64,000 nucleotides of DNA from Flavobacteriaceae bacterium UBA3356 (GTDB lineage: Bacteria > Bacteroidota > Bacteroidia > Flavobacteriales > Flavobacteriaceae): NCBI GenBank assembly GCA_002360635.1, contig DEQW01000006.1, positions 292,117 through 356,116 on the forward strand, given 5' to 3'. The translations under genes and the position numbers were made by a program. Position 1 is the first letter of the stretch. Each line of letters opens with the position of its first letter. Of this stretch, positions 7,892 to 17,162 are shown piece by piece. Below the pieces are notes generated by a model, which was given only the letters and a program-made list of their open reading frames with translations, was not told the origin of the DNA and made no database searches.

Positions 7892-9505
7892 TTACTTTTT
7901 AATTAATTTGAAAGAAGTTTTTTTGTTTCCAGTTTCGATAGTCGCAATATAGACCCCAGCAGACATATAAGATACATCTACTTGGTTGTTTTGACTTGAA
8001 ATGCGAGACTGTTTCACCTGCTCACCCAACACATTGTATATAGTGAAAGTTGCTTCGGAATATCCTTTTGGAAACGAAATATTTACTTGAGTGGTAACCG
8101 GATTAGGGTATATTGCAAAATTATTCTCTAACATTTCATCTTCAATGCTCAGTTCTATCAACATATTGTATGCGTCTTCAAAATTTGGGATTCCATAACC
8201 CATTTGAGCTGAAGGGTTGTTATACATAGAAGCAGATTCTCTTACCAACTGCATAACTTGACTGTTTGGTGTTTGAGGTCGTACTTGCCAAAAAGAAGCG
8301 ATAGAACCAGCCATGATTGGAGAACTAAAAGAGGTTCCGTTACTAAAACTAACACTACCAAATTGATTAACAATCGCAGCAAATTCTCCCTGTGCCATTA
8401 CATCTGGTTTTACACGACCGTCAACTGTTGGCCCTATAGAACTAAAGCCTGCATAATTACCATTAGAGTCAACTGCACCAATTGTTAACATACCAGGTGA
8501 ATCTCCTGGTGTGCCCACATAGGTAAATCCGCCACCATCATTCCCTGCAGAAGTAACCAATATCATTCCTTTATCGAAAGCGTGATTGGCACCGCGAGCT
8601 CCAATAGTGGTTTGCCCATCTAAATCATCATAACTATGATCATAATCAGGATCATCAAAATCTTGGTACCCTAAAGATGTGTTTACTACATCAACCCCTA
8701 AACTGTCGGCTCTTTCCAGAGCTTCTACCCAAAGGGCTTCTTCCACTGGGCTTTCTTGTGTTCCATCTTCAGTAACAAATAAATAGTAAGATGCATCTGG
8801 TGCTGTGCCTACAAATTGCCCATCTAAAAATGCCGCAGCATCACTAAAAGTACTTGATCCGTGACTTCCCGTGCCGTCAGCATTTTCTTCTCTAAATACA
8901 AAATCATAAGTTCCTAACAAACGTCCTTCATTTCTAAGTGTAGCGTAAGCAGGATTGGTCATTACATTGGGGTATCCGTTATCCATAAAAGCGACTACCA
9001 TTCCTTCACCAGTAAAATCGTTCTCATGTAAAAAATCTACTGCAAGCATTTCAGTTTGATTGGCAGCATCGCCGTAGTTATATTCAACTCGTGATTGCGT
9101 TTCCATTTCGAATTTATCCGATATTCTACCTGCTGGCTTTGTAAAATTCAAATCTTTATCGGCAAACTCTACTTCAGTTACAAATTCTAAATTCAGCAGA
9201 TTATTAATATTACTAAAAGAACCTCTTACATAAACTGCGTTCATCCATTTGGATTTAGCAAGAACGGTTATACCCGTACTGTTATTTATTTGAGATTTAT
9301 AGTTTTCATTAAGAGGAACGTCTCTTTCATCTATTGGCGTTCCGTGCATTTGCTTTCTGTCGATGGCTTCTTGCGTTAATATGGTAAGCGGGTTTGCCAA
9401 AGCATCTGCGACATTTTCTTTATCAGCAAAGAAGACTAATGCTTCTTCTTGTGCAAAACTTATTTGGGAAACAAATAATGTGAGTAGTAAAAGTATTTTT
9501 TTCAT
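7892..9505 (-). CDS. Secreted S8 (subtilisin-like) serine protease with T9SS type A sorting domain
   Basis: 537 aa. Signal peptide MKKILLLLTLFVSQISFAQ, then a propeptide-like region, then the S8 catalytic domain at about 165-445. The triad appears as Asp175 (VVAFMDNG), His215 (GSHGSS) and Ser392 (NGTSFSSP), with oxyanion Asn322 (TSAGND). Residues about 462-537 (FAIYPNPVTTQVNIS ... GVYIATIETGNKKTSFKLIKK) are a T9SS type A tail, so the protein is predicted to be exported across the outer membrane and anchored or released. The catalytic Asp motif is DNG rather than the usual D-S/T-G. Substrate unknown. Confidence 0.92.
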   Translation of the reverse strand: MKKILLLLTLFVSQISFAQEEALVFFADKENVADALANPLTILTQEAIDRKQMHGTPIDERDVPLNENYKSQINNSTGITVLAKSKWMNAVYVRGSFSNINNLLNLEFVTEVEFADKDLNFTKPAGRISDKFEMETQSRVEYNYGDAANQTEMLAVDFLHENDFTGEGMVVAFMDNGYPNVMTNPAYATLRNEGRLLGTYDFVFREENADGTGSHGSSTFSDAAAFLDGQFVGTAPDASYYLFVTEDGTQESPVEEALWVEALERADSLGVDVVNTSLGYQDFDDPDYDHSYDDLDGQTTIGARGANHAFDKGMILVTSAGNDGGGFTYVGTPGDSPGMLTIGAVDSNGNYAGFSSIGPTVDGRVKPDVMAQGEFAAIVNQFGSVSFSNGTSFSSPIMAGSIASFWQVRPQTPNSQVMQLVRESASMYNNPSAQMGYGIPNFEDAYNMLIELSIEDEMLENNFAIYPNPVTTQVNISFPKGYSEATFTIYNVLGEQVKQSRISSQNNQVDVSYMSAGVYIATIETGNKKTSFKLIKK

Positions 9506-9524
9506 CTTTTTTTATTTTAAAATT

Positions 9525-10721
9525 TTATGAAATAACGCCGCTGCCAAGTAACTCTTCATTATCGTACCAAGCTACAAACTGCCCTTCAGTAATAGCAGAT
9601 TGTGGATTTTCAAAAATAACATACAGTCCAGAGACAGTTTGATGTAACGTGGCTTTTTCCAATGCTTGTCTATAGCGTATTCTCGCCATAACAACTTTAG
9701 TTTCATCTTCTTTTAATCGTAAATCCTCTCTAACCCAATGAATTTCTTCATTTTTAACAAAAAGACCACGACGGTACAAGCCAGGATGGTCTTTTCCTTG
9801 CCCTGTATAAATTACGTTTTCTTTTACATCGGTGTCGATAACAAAAAGTGGTTCTTTAGTCCCCCCAACAGCCAAACCCTTACGTTGACCTTTGGTAAAA
9901 AAGTGGGCACCTTGATGTTTCCCTACCTCTGTTCCATCTGCTATGGTATATTTATTTTTTTCTGAAAGATATTGCAATTTGTCCTCTTCAGAAGAAAATT
10001 CAGGTTCAGTTTTGTTATAGTTTGAATACTCTGATGGCACTTCGATAATCACTCCTTCTTTTGGCGCTAATTGTTGTTGTAAAAATTCTGGAAGTCTTAC
10101 TTTACCAATAAAACACAAACCTTGCGAATCTCTCTTTTCAGCAGTGATCAATCCTTGTTCTGAAGCTATTTTTCTAACCTCGGGTTTTAATAGTTCGCCT
10201 ATAGGGAATAGTGTTTTTGAAAGTTGTTCCTGAGATAATTGACACAAAAAATAAGATTGATCTTTATTTGGGTCTTTTCCTGAAAGTAATTGATAGATAG
10301 TTTTACCGTCTTTTTCAATAGTACCTTTTCGGCAATAATGACCAGTAGCGACATAATCTGCTCCCAATTCCATGGCAATTTTTAGAAAAACGTCGAATTT
10401 AATTTCGCGGTTACACAAAACGTCAGGGTTTGGAGTCCGCCCCATTTTATATTCTTTAAACATATAATCGACTATACGTTCTTTGTATTGTTCACTTAAA
10501 TCGACTGTTTGAAAAGGAATATCTAATTTTTGCGCTACCAACATGGCGTCGTTACTGTCCTCAAGCCAGGGGCATTCATTGGAGATAGTTACAGAATCAT
10601 CGTGCCAATTTTTCATAAACAAACCAATAACCTCATATCCCTGTTCTTTTAACAGATATGCCGTTACACTGGAATCTACTCCACCGCTCAATCCAACAAC
10701 AACTCTTTTTTGAGAATTCAT
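9525..10721 (-). CDS. mnmA: tRNA 2-thiouridine(34) synthase MnmA
   Basis: 398 aa. Thiolates U34 of Lys, Glu and Gln tRNAs after ATP activation. The PP-loop SGGVDSS is at residues 12-18, the catalytic cysteines at Cys103 (PDVLCNREIKF) and Cys203 (SQGLCFIGK), and the C-terminal beta-barrel recognition segment at FTKGQRKGLAVGG. Start ATG 10721 was chosen because the protein then begins MNSQKRVVVGLSGG; a longer frame begins at a TTG that overlaps the promoter -7 box. It lies upstream of the S8 protease gene with a 19-bp gap. Confidence 0.96.
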   Translation of the reverse strand: MNSQKRVVVGLSGGVDSSVTAYLLKEQGYEVIGLFMKNWHDDSVTISNECPWLEDSNDAMLVAQKLDIPFQTVDLSEQYKERIVDYMFKEYKMGRTPNPDVLCNREIKFDVFLKIAMELGADYVATGHYCRKGTIEKDGKTIYQLLSGKDPNKDQSYFLCQLSQEQLSKTLFPIGELLKPEVRKIASEQGLITAEKRDSQGLCFIGKVRLPEFLQQQLAPKEGVIIEVPSEYSNYNKTEPEFSSEEDKLQYLSEKNKYTIADGTEVGKHQGAHFFTKGQRKGLAVGGTKEPLFVIDTDVKENVIYTGQGKDHPGLYRRGLFVKNEEIHWVREDLRLKEDETKVVMARIRYRQALEKATLHQTVSGLYVIFENPQSAITEGQFVAWYDNEELLGSGVIS

Positions 10722-10752
10722 TATTTTAAACCTGAAATTAATTTTGTGATTA

Positions 10753-10760
10753 CAAAGATA
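10753..10760 (-). promoter_or_regulatory. -7 box (TATCTTTG) of mnmA
   Basis: An exact TAnnTTTG match on the minus strand, 31 bases upstream of the mnmA ATG. It excludes the longer upstream frame as coding. Confidence 0.6.
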
Positions 10761-10854
10761 CAATTTTAAACAAGGCTATTTATAGATGCCCATCTATTGA
10801 ATCTATCATTATTACAGCAACAAAATTTATACCGCTATAGTACCTGAAAAAAAT

Positions 10855-11553
10855 TTATTGTTTTCCTGGATTCTTTGGTTTAGGGTATGTTTCTTCCATT
10901 TCTATCTTTCCGTTTTTATAATACCTCCAAAGTCCGTTTTTCTTACCTTCTTTATAATAGCCCTTGATTGTCACGGTACCGTTAGCATCATAATAAACAG
11001 CTTCACCACTAAGTTTATCGTTTACATATTGTAGTTTTTTTAGCAATATACCTTCTGGTGAGTAGTAATTATTTTCTCCTTGTTTTAAGCCGTCTTGGTA
11101 GTGAGTTTCTTCTGTTTTAGTACCATCGGGGTAATACGTGGTTTTCACTCCATCTAATTCCCCATTCTTGTAAAATTCACGTGTCATTACCTTATCAGAT
11201 TTTTCATGATAATACACCCATTCCCCTACTCTATTTTTTCCTTCCATTTCGCCTTCACTTACCAACTTTCCTTTAATAGTGAAGTATTGTACAGAAGCAT
11301 TATTTCCGTTAGAAGAAAACTCTTTAATTGCCATGGGCTGATCCTTGCAGGTTTCACAATAAAACTTAAAAACACCTGTTTCTTTTCCGTGATCGAATTG
11401 CCCTTTATACCTCAGTTGTTTGGTTCCTGGATAATATTTTTCCCAAACCCCGTCACGTTTTCCATCTGCATCAAATTGGTTTACTTTTTCTTGAGCTAAC
11501 AGAAGTTGAGAGGAGAAAACTATTCCTAAGAAAAGTGAAAAAAGGTTTTTCAT
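10855..11553 (-). CDS. Secreted MORN-like (YwqK-type) repeat protein
   Basis: 232 aa. Signal peptide MKNLFSLFLGIVFSSQLLLAQ followed by about seven repeats of ~22 residues built on the pattern G-x-x-x-G-x-W/x-x-Y-Y-x-N/D-G-x (for example DGKRDGVWEKYYPG, KNRVGEWVYYHE, GELDGVKTTYYPDG, GKKNGLWRYYKNG). These are MORN-like variants common in Bacteroidota and often labelled YwqK-family antitoxin; no toxin partner is visible here, so that label should not be taken as function. Probably a beta-sheet surface or periplasmic protein. Confidence 0.82.
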   Translation of the reverse strand: MKNLFSLFLGIVFSSQLLLAQEKVNQFDADGKRDGVWEKYYPGTKQLRYKGQFDHGKETGVFKFYCETCKDQPMAIKEFSSNGNNASVQYFTIKGKLVSEGEMEGKNRVGEWVYYHEKSDKVMTREFYKNGELDGVKTTYYPDGTKTEETHYQDGLKQGENNYYSPEGILLKKLQYVNDKLSGEAVYYDANGTVTIKGYYKEGKKNGLWRYYKNGKIEMEETYPKPKNPGKQ

Positions 11554-11616
11554 AGTAACGTATATTTTCAGGTTAAAACGTCATAATTAAAAGTAAAGTA
11601 TAAATTTTATTTGTTG

Positions 11617-11645
11617 AAAAAAAGCCTCCTGATTAGAGGAGACTT
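11617..11645 (-). terminator. Intrinsic terminator of yidC
   Basis: On the minus strand a CTCCT/AGGAG-centred stem (11626-11630 with 11637-11641, extendable to AGTCTCCT/AGGAGGCT with mismatch) is followed by seven T. It lies just after the yidC stop codon. Confidence 0.7.
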
Positions 11646-11649
11646 TAAA

Positions 11650-13539
11650 TTACTTTCTTTTCTGAGCTTTCTTTTGCTCTTCGGCCTGCTCCATCATTTC
11701 GGCCATTTTACGCTGAAAACGGTTTTGCTTTTTAGGTTGCTTTTTCTTTTTCTGAATTTTAGCGTGAACCTTATCATCGTCGATTATAAAGTTTTTAATT
11801 ACCAGCATAATTCCAATGGTAATCATATTTGACGTAAAGTAATACAATGACAATCCACTTGCGTAATTGTTGAAGAACACCAACATAAACAATGGCGATA
11901 AGTACATTATAAACTTCATATTAGGCATTCCTGGCTGTTGTTGCGCCTGCATAGTTTGGCCTGTTGTCATCATCATATAAATGAAGATAGCGATAGACGC
12001 CAATATTGGAAACAAACTTACGTGATCACCATAAAAAGGGATATGAAACGGCAATTGCGCTATGGTATCATAACTTGAAAGGTCGTCTGCCCATAAAAAG
12101 CTCTTCTGACGAAGATCAAATGCTGTTGGAAAAAAGGTAAACAGTGCATAGAAAACGGGTATTTGCAACAATGCCGGCAAACATCCTTTTAATGGACTAG
12201 CCCCTGCTGCATTTTGAAGTTTCATTGTTTCCTGCTGAATCTTCATTTTGTTATCGCCATACTTTTCACGGATTTCCTCAATCTCGGGACGCAGTATTTT
12301 CATTTTTGCCTGCGATAGGTACTGCTTGTATTGTACTGGTGACAGCAATAACTTAATTAAAATGGTTAAGCAGATAATAGCAATTCCGGCAGGTAAAAAG
12401 CCACTTAAAAATCCGAATAACGGAATAATGATGTATTTATTAATCATTCCGAAAATACCCCATCCTAATGGCATGGCTTCGTCTAGATTTCTTCCGTAGT
12501 CATTAAAAATTTGATAGTCTGTAGGACCATAATACATATTCATATTATAGGAAAGCCCTCCGGCTTTAGGCTCTAATAACATTTTTGCTCCGTACTGCTT
12601 AGTATAAACTGTATCTACTTCTTCATCTTCCACTAAATCTACAGAGCTTAGGGCTACTTCTTTAAAAGGTGTATCTGTCAACAACATAGAGCTAAAGAAG
12701 TGTTGACGGAAGTTCATCCACGTTACGTCTTTTTCTAACTCTTCATCCTCCCCAGATGGCGACAGCTTATCGTGGTCTTCGTCTTCATATTCGTAAGTTA
12801 GACGTGTGTACCTATTCTCGTAAGTAATACTTTTTGCATGACGATATCCTTTTAAACGCCAATCTAGGTAGATAGGTTGTGTTGTATTGATAATGCCATC
12901 CAATCCTTGCGATTGAACACTAAAATTGAGCATATACTCATTAGGTAATAGCTCGTATCGGTATTCTATAAAAGCATTTTCAGAAGTTTTCAACTTCATG
13001 GATAATACTTTGTTATCCCCATTGGTACTTACTGAAGGTTCAAAGAATAAATCTTTAGTGTTCAAAAGCCTATTTTCAGAAGAAAATTGCAAATTTAAAC
13101 TACTGTTGCCGTCCTTGATGAGGCTAACTTGAAGTGAATCGTATGTTGTATGATTTTTTAACCTGGCTTCTGTAATATAACCACCTTTATTGCTTACTTC
13201 TAAATAAAGTACTTCGTTTTCAATTACAGTAGTGTTTTCTTTCGCCGATGGCAAAGTACCTGAATAGGCAAATGAACCTAACCTATTTTTAAGCTTTTCA
13301 ATGGCCATTGAATCTTGCGCATTGGCAACAGCCATTTCTTGCGTGGCTTCTTGAAGTGTAGTGTCTTGTGCCTCTTGGTTTTCAGATGCTTCATTTTCTT
13401 TTGCAGCAGCCTCGGTTTTGGCTTTTTCGGCCTGAACCTCTTCTTCTGAAGGTTTCTGCATATATAGCATCCACACCAATATACCACCTATCAACACAAA
13501 CCCTATGAGGGAATTGACATCAAAATTCTTTTTTTCCAT
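11650..13539 (-). CDS. yidC: Membrane protein insertase YidC
   Basis: 629 aa, the long Gram-negative form. An N-terminal membrane helix (about 9-26) precedes a low-complexity Glu/Ala/Gln linker and the large periplasmic beta domain (about 70-340). The conserved insertase core begins near residue 345 (GWGIFGMINKYIIIPLFGFL) and includes ILIKLLLSPVQYKQYLSQAKM and the cytoplasmic helical hairpin ILRPEIEEIREKYGDN, then GCLPALLQIPVFYALFTFF. The Lys/Gln-rich tail (about 590-629) is typical of Bacteroidota. It inserts inner-membrane proteins alone or with SecYEG. It lies downstream of pyrG on the same strand with a 153-bp gap. Confidence 0.97.
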   Translation of the reverse strand: MEKKNFDVNSLIGFVLIGGILVWMLYMQKPSEEEVQAEKAKTEAAAKENEASENQEAQDTTLQEATQEMAVANAQDSMAIEKLKNRLGSFAYSGTLPSAKENTTVIENEVLYLEVSNKGGYITEARLKNHTTYDSLQVSLIKDGNSSLNLQFSSENRLLNTKDLFFEPSVSTNGDNKVLSMKLKTSENAFIEYRYELLPNEYMLNFSVQSQGLDGIINTTQPIYLDWRLKGYRHAKSITYENRYTRLTYEYEDEDHDKLSPSGEDEELEKDVTWMNFRQHFFSSMLLTDTPFKEVALSSVDLVEDEEVDTVYTKQYGAKMLLEPKAGGLSYNMNMYYGPTDYQIFNDYGRNLDEAMPLGWGIFGMINKYIIIPLFGFLSGFLPAGIAIICLTILIKLLLSPVQYKQYLSQAKMKILRPEIEEIREKYGDNKMKIQQETMKLQNAAGASPLKGCLPALLQIPVFYALFTFFPTAFDLRQKSFLWADDLSSYDTIAQLPFHIPFYGDHVSLFPILASIAIFIYMMMTTGQTMQAQQQPGMPNMKFIMYLSPLFMLVFFNNYASGLSLYYFTSNMITIGIMLVIKNFIIDDDKVHAKIQKKKKQPKKQNRFQRKMAEMMEQAEEQKKAQKRK

Positions 13540-13692
13540 GTACGTTGAATTGTTTCAAAAAATGTCCGTTTTACGAACTATTTTATATTTATATGTTTCT
13601 GAAATGTTCCTTTTCAGAAAAATTTCTTCTTAAAATTTAATTGCTTAAAGCAAATATCCAGCCCCACTATCATAGCACGTCAAATTGTCGGT

Positions 13693-15309
13693 TTAGTTTT
13701 TTTCGGCGTGTTCATGAGCTGCCTTAACAAAAGCGACAAACAACGGATGCGGACTAGCCACAGTACTTTTATACTCTGGGTGGTATTGAACGCCTACAAA
13801 CCAAGGGTGTTCTGGTATTTCCACCACCTCAACCAATTGTGTGTCCGGATTTACACCAGTTGCAATCATACCTGCAGCTTCCAGTTGTTCTTTATATTTG
13901 TTATTGTACTCATACCGATGACGGTGACGCTCTTCTATAGTGCTTTCATTATAAACCCTACCAATAATACTGTCGGCTTTTACATCACACTTCCAGGCGC
14001 CTAATCGCATCGTGCCTCCCATATCGGTAATGCTTTTCTGGTCTTCCATTAAGTTAATAACAGGATTAGGCGTTTGTGGATTCATTTCAGTAGAGTTGGC
14101 ATCTTTAATACCCAATACATTTCGGCTGTATTCTATAACTGCCATTTGCATTCCTAAACAAATACCCAAAAATGGCAAGTTATTTTCACGGGCGTAGCGT
14201 ACTGCTTCTACTTTACCTTCAATTCCACGTTCACCAAAACCGGGAGCTACCAGAACAGCATCCAAATCTTTAAGCTTTCCTTCTACATTTTTCTTGTTAA
14301 TATATTCTGAATGGATATATTTCACATCTACACTTACTTCATTTTCAGCTCCTGCATGAATGAAAGATTCTAATATAGATTTATAACTGTCTTGCAGTTC
14401 AACATACTTCCCTATTAAGCCAATTTTTACCTTTCCTTTAGGATTTTTATGGCGTTTCAAAAATTCGTTCCAACGTGTTAAGTCTGGTTCTTTAGTAGTT
14501 TGTATCCCCAATTTTTTAAGTGTAACGGTATCCAATCCTTCTTCCAACATCATATTTGGCACATCGTAAATAGTCGAAGCATCAATGGATTGTATTACAG
14601 CTTCACGCTTCACGTTACAGAATAGCGCCAGTTTATTCCGAAGGTCATCGGATAAATCATGTTCGGTACGGCATACCAAGATATCGGCTTTTATACCGCT
14701 TTCCATTAAGGTTTTTACCGAATGTTGTGTGGGCTTGGTCTTTAATTCGCCTGCAGCAGAAAGGTAAGGCACTAAGGTTAAATGAATAACCAATGCATTG
14801 TCATCGCCCAATTCCCAGCGCAATTGTCTAACTGCCTCAATGTATGGAAGTGATTCTATATCACCAACGGTACCGCCAATTTCGGTAATAACTATATCAT
14901 ACTCTCCAGTAGAACCAAGTTGCTGGACACGCTCTTTAATTTCGTTGGTAATATGCGGAACTACTTGTACTGTTTTTCCTAAAAACTCGCCACGACGTTC
15001 TTTTTCAATAACACTTTGATAAATACGACCCGTAGTAACATTATTGGCCTGTGACGTTTTTACATTTAAAAAACGTTCGTAATGCCCAAGGTCCAAATCG
15101 GTTTCAGCACCATCATCGGTCACATAACATTCGCCATGTTCATATGGATTTAGTGTTCCTGGGTCCACATTAATGTAGGGATCCAATTTTTGAATTGTGA
15201 CACGATACCCTCTCGCTTGCAGTAATTTAGCAAGTGAAGCTGCGATTATTCCTTTTCCTAAAGATGATGATACCCCGCCCGTAACGAAGATGTATTTGGT
15301 AGTGCTCAT
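13693..15309 (-). CDS. pyrG: CTP synthase
   Basis: 538 aa. Makes CTP from UTP with ATP and glutamine. The N-terminal synthase domain carries KYIFVTGGVSSSLGKGI (residues 5-21) and QKLDPYINVDPGTLNPYEHGE. The C-terminal class I glutamine amidotransferase domain has its Cys near residue 384 (PFLGICLGMQ) and the closing His-Pro-Glu (GVQYHPEYKS). Length and motifs match the family fully. The upstream region has a good -33/-7 promoter. The pyrG-yidC order is common in Flavobacteriia. Confidence 0.98.
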   Translation of the reverse strand: MSTTKYIFVTGGVSSSLGKGIIAASLAKLLQARGYRVTIQKLDPYINVDPGTLNPYEHGECYVTDDGAETDLDLGHYERFLNVKTSQANNVTTGRIYQSVIEKERRGEFLGKTVQVVPHITNEIKERVQQLGSTGEYDIVITEIGGTVGDIESLPYIEAVRQLRWELGDDNALVIHLTLVPYLSAAGELKTKPTQHSVKTLMESGIKADILVCRTEHDLSDDLRNKLALFCNVKREAVIQSIDASTIYDVPNMMLEEGLDTVTLKKLGIQTTKEPDLTRWNEFLKRHKNPKGKVKIGLIGKYVELQDSYKSILESFIHAGAENEVSVDVKYIHSEYINKKNVEGKLKDLDAVLVAPGFGERGIEGKVEAVRYARENNLPFLGICLGMQMAVIEYSRNVLGIKDANSTEMNPQTPNPVINLMEDQKSITDMGGTMRLGAWKCDVKADSIIGRVYNESTIEERHRHRYEYNNKYKEQLEAAGMIATGVNPDTQLVEVVEIPEHPWFVGVQYHPEYKSTVASPHPLFVAFVKAAHEHAEKN

Positions 15310-15342
15310 TTTGAAGCGTTACTGAGTTAATTATACGGGATG

Positions 15343-15374
15343 CAAAGGTAGCGAAATATTGTGGAAGGCAACAA
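15343..15374 (-). promoter_or_regulatory. -33/-7 promoter of pyrG
   Basis: On the minus strand TTGTTG (15374-15369) is followed after 18 bases by TACCTTTG (15350-15343), matching the Bacteroidota primary-sigma consensus. The -7 box is 33 bases upstream of the ATG. Confidence 0.7.
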
Positions 15375-15449
15375 TTAAAATATAATTATCAAAAAACTAT
15401 CTCCTAAAAAAAAATCCGAATGGTAAATTAGCAGGAGAGAATTGTGCTT

Positions 15450-15833
15450 TTATCCAAGTATTCTTGTCCGTTTGGAGTTTAGGTTAATGTGCTTAAACAA
15501 TAATACAATGGACATTATAATATTAAGGGTTAAAAACCCAGCACCTATAAAAAACATTTTTTGAATAGAAATACTGAAAACTGAAATTTTAAAAAGATCA
15601 GAAAGTAATGCTAAAATTAAATATAGATTCAAGAGTATAAATACACAACTTAAAAAGATTCCCATTCCTTTTTTATTAAAAATTAGTTGTGACACTATAA
15701 GAACCAACAAGATAAAAGCTATAGGGTTTAAAAGGGTAGCTGTGGATACCCAATAAAAAATAGTTGCCAAAATCAGGTACAATTCTGGCATCCAATAGAA
15801 TAAAGGTTTAATATATCTTAATGTAATCCCCAT
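15450..15833 (-). CDS. Small integral membrane protein of unknown function
   Basis: 127 aa with four predicted membrane helices (about 14-33, 34-52, 57-80 and 92-115) joined by very short loops, ending in a basic tail (INLNSKRTRILG). No recognisable family motif or catalytic residue pattern. It stands alone between pyrG and DUF3820 with ~120-140 bp on each side. The even helix spacing and lack of charged residues in the membrane argue for a real membrane protein rather than a chance frame. Confidence 0.6.
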   Translation of the reverse strand: MGITLRYIKPLFYWMPELYLILATIFYWVSTATLLNPIAFILLVLIVSQLIFNKKGMGIFLSCVFILLNLYLILALLSDLFKISVFSISIQKMFFIGAGFLTLNIIMSIVLLFKHINLNSKRTRILG

Positions 15834-15954
15834 ATCGTATATATTATCATATAATAGATGGAGATTTGGCAGATTGGTTGCGTAGTAGTTAGCTCAAATT
15901 ACTAAGCATATTTTAAACAAAAAGATAAAAAACTAACAATTAAATAGTTGTGAT

Positions 15955-16185
15955 TTATTTTTTTATCAATTTCTTCAATAACCCCTCCAAACCATTTAAT
16001 TTAATTTCATACATTTCTTGCATTAGGTTGCCAAGTTTCCCATTCGGGAAGCCCTTTTGCTTAAACCACACGTAATAAGGTTCGGGGATGTTGACCAAGT
16101 ATTGGCCTTTATATTTCCCAAAGGGCATTTTGTAATTTGCCAATTCTTCTAAGTGTTTGGGGTTTGGGTTACTTCCAGCGTTCAT
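15955..16185 (-). CDS. DUF3820 family protein
   Basis: 76 aa. The conserved core KMPFGKYKGQYLVNIPEPYYVWFKQKGFPNGKLGNLMQEMYEIKLNGLEGLL is diagnostic for DUF3820, a small family sometimes described as quorum-sensing-regulated virulence factor and related to the C-terminal part of some exonuclease proteins. The biochemical role is unknown. Its start overlaps the end of the upstream DUF922-like gene by 17 bp, so the two are translationally linked. Confidence 0.82.
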   Translation of the reverse strand: MNAGSNPNPKHLEELANYKMPFGKYKGQYLVNIPEPYYVWFKQKGFPNGKLGNLMQEMYEIKLNGLEGLLKKLIKK

Positions 16186-16705
16186 AAGCTTTTAATTGTT
16201 TTGCTATCTTTTGCCGCCAGCGATATTCTTCTTCTATATTTTTAGAATGGTCCGTTTCCAAATCGTATTGATTTTGGACATCTTGTCTTTCTTGTTCTGT
16301 AGTATGGTATAAAGCTCCTATTTCTTTTTTTACATTCTTTGAAAACGTTGTTTCAGCAATTCGTTTACGCAATATACGGGCGTGCAATTCCGAAATATCA
16401 AAATGCGTTTGTTCGTGTTTCAAAATATATTCTGAAACCTTACCTGGTTTAAACCAAGACTGGTCTGGGTAAAAATTACAAGTAACATCGTGCTCCATAG
16501 TTCGGTTGCCATTTTTTTCAGAATATGAAAAGGAAAATGACATTCCGCTATTGGTGCTTGCTACAAAGTTTGCGCTAGACGGAGGCGAACCTCTAAAATC
16601 ATCCCAAGTGAGCTGACGGGTTTCATTCCAAGCTATTTTCTCCTTATTTTCTCCTGAAACAAAAAAGGAAAGCGTAAATATTAATAGTGCAGCAAAAAGT
16701 TTCAT
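16169..16705 (-). CDS. Secreted DUF922-like putative metallopeptidase
   Basis: 178 aa with signal peptide MKLFAALLIFTLSFFVSG. The mature part has the DUF922-type opening (W-x-E-x-R-x-L-T-W-D-D-F-R-G, about residues 26-39) and a zincin-like HExxH motif, HEQTHFDISELHAR at 97-110. The DUF922 family is regarded as a putative zinc-dependent protease; activity is not demonstrated. The C-terminal third is charged and helical (EQERQDVQNQYDLETDHSKN). Operon with DUF3820 (17-bp overlap). Confidence 0.75.
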   Translation of the reverse strand: MKLFAALLIFTLSFFVSGENKEKIAWNETRQLTWDDFRGSPPSSANFVASTNSGMSFSFSYSEKNGNRTMEHDVTCNFYPDQSWFKPGKVSEYILKHEQTHFDISELHARILRKRIAETTFSKNVKKEIGALYHTTEQERQDVQNQYDLETDHSKNIEEEYRWRQKIAKQLKAYERWK

Positions 16706-16757
16706 ACAAATTGAAACGCAAAAATCTTGCCTTTATTGAATTGATTAGAAAAACAGA

Positions 16758-17162
16758 TTATCCCCAATTAAACGTAATAGCTTTTTCAATGTCGGGGTGC
16801 AAACTGTAAAGTACTGGACAGGTATTAGCCGTTTTTTCAAGTATCGCTTTATTTTTTTCTTCTGAAACAACTGGCAAAGTAAAAACCACTTCAATTTTTG
16901 ATATACGCCGAGGGTTGCTCGCCATGGTTTTGGTAACAGTTGCTGTACTCCCTTTTAAATCTACTTGAAGATCATGTGACTTAATGCCCATCATCGTCAA
17001 CATACAGTTAGCCAGGCCCGTTGCTACAGTATCGGTTGGTGAAAAAGCTTCCCCCTTGCCGTGGTTATCTGTTGGAGCATCTGTAATATATGTATTCCCA
17101 GATTTTAGGTGTTCGCATTCGGTACGAAGGTCACCAAGATAGGTTACTTTTGCGGTGCTCAT
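16758..17162 (-). CDS. OsmC/Ohr family peroxiredoxin-like protein
   Basis: 134 aa. OsmC-family proteins reduce organic hydroperoxides with two cysteines. Cys53 (GLANCMLTMMG) and Cys115 (NTCPVLYSLHPDI) stand at the family positions, and the N-terminal sheet (VTYLGDLRTECEHLKSGNTYITDAP) fits the OsmC fold. The pattern with SPTDTVATGLANCM is typical of the YhfA/OsmC subgroup rather than Ohr. The start codon overlaps the stop of the upstream LysM gene by 4 bp, indicating translational coupling. Confidence 0.88.
   Translation of the reverse strand: MSTAKVTYLGDLRTECEHLKSGNTYITDAPTDNHGKGEAFSPTDTVATGLANCMLTMMGIKSHDLQVDLKGSTATVTKTMASNPRRISKIEVVFTLPVVSEEKNKAILEKTANTCPVLYSLHPDIEKAITFNWG

Noticed and set aside
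10855..11553. Antitoxin role for the YwqK-type repeat protein
   Set aside because: It has a signal peptide and no toxin gene nearby; the antitoxin label is a database habit.
13596..13620. TTTCTGAAA/TTTCAGAAA hairpin between pyrG and yidC as a terminator
   Set aside because: AT-rich 9-bp stem without a T run on the minus strand; too weak to call.
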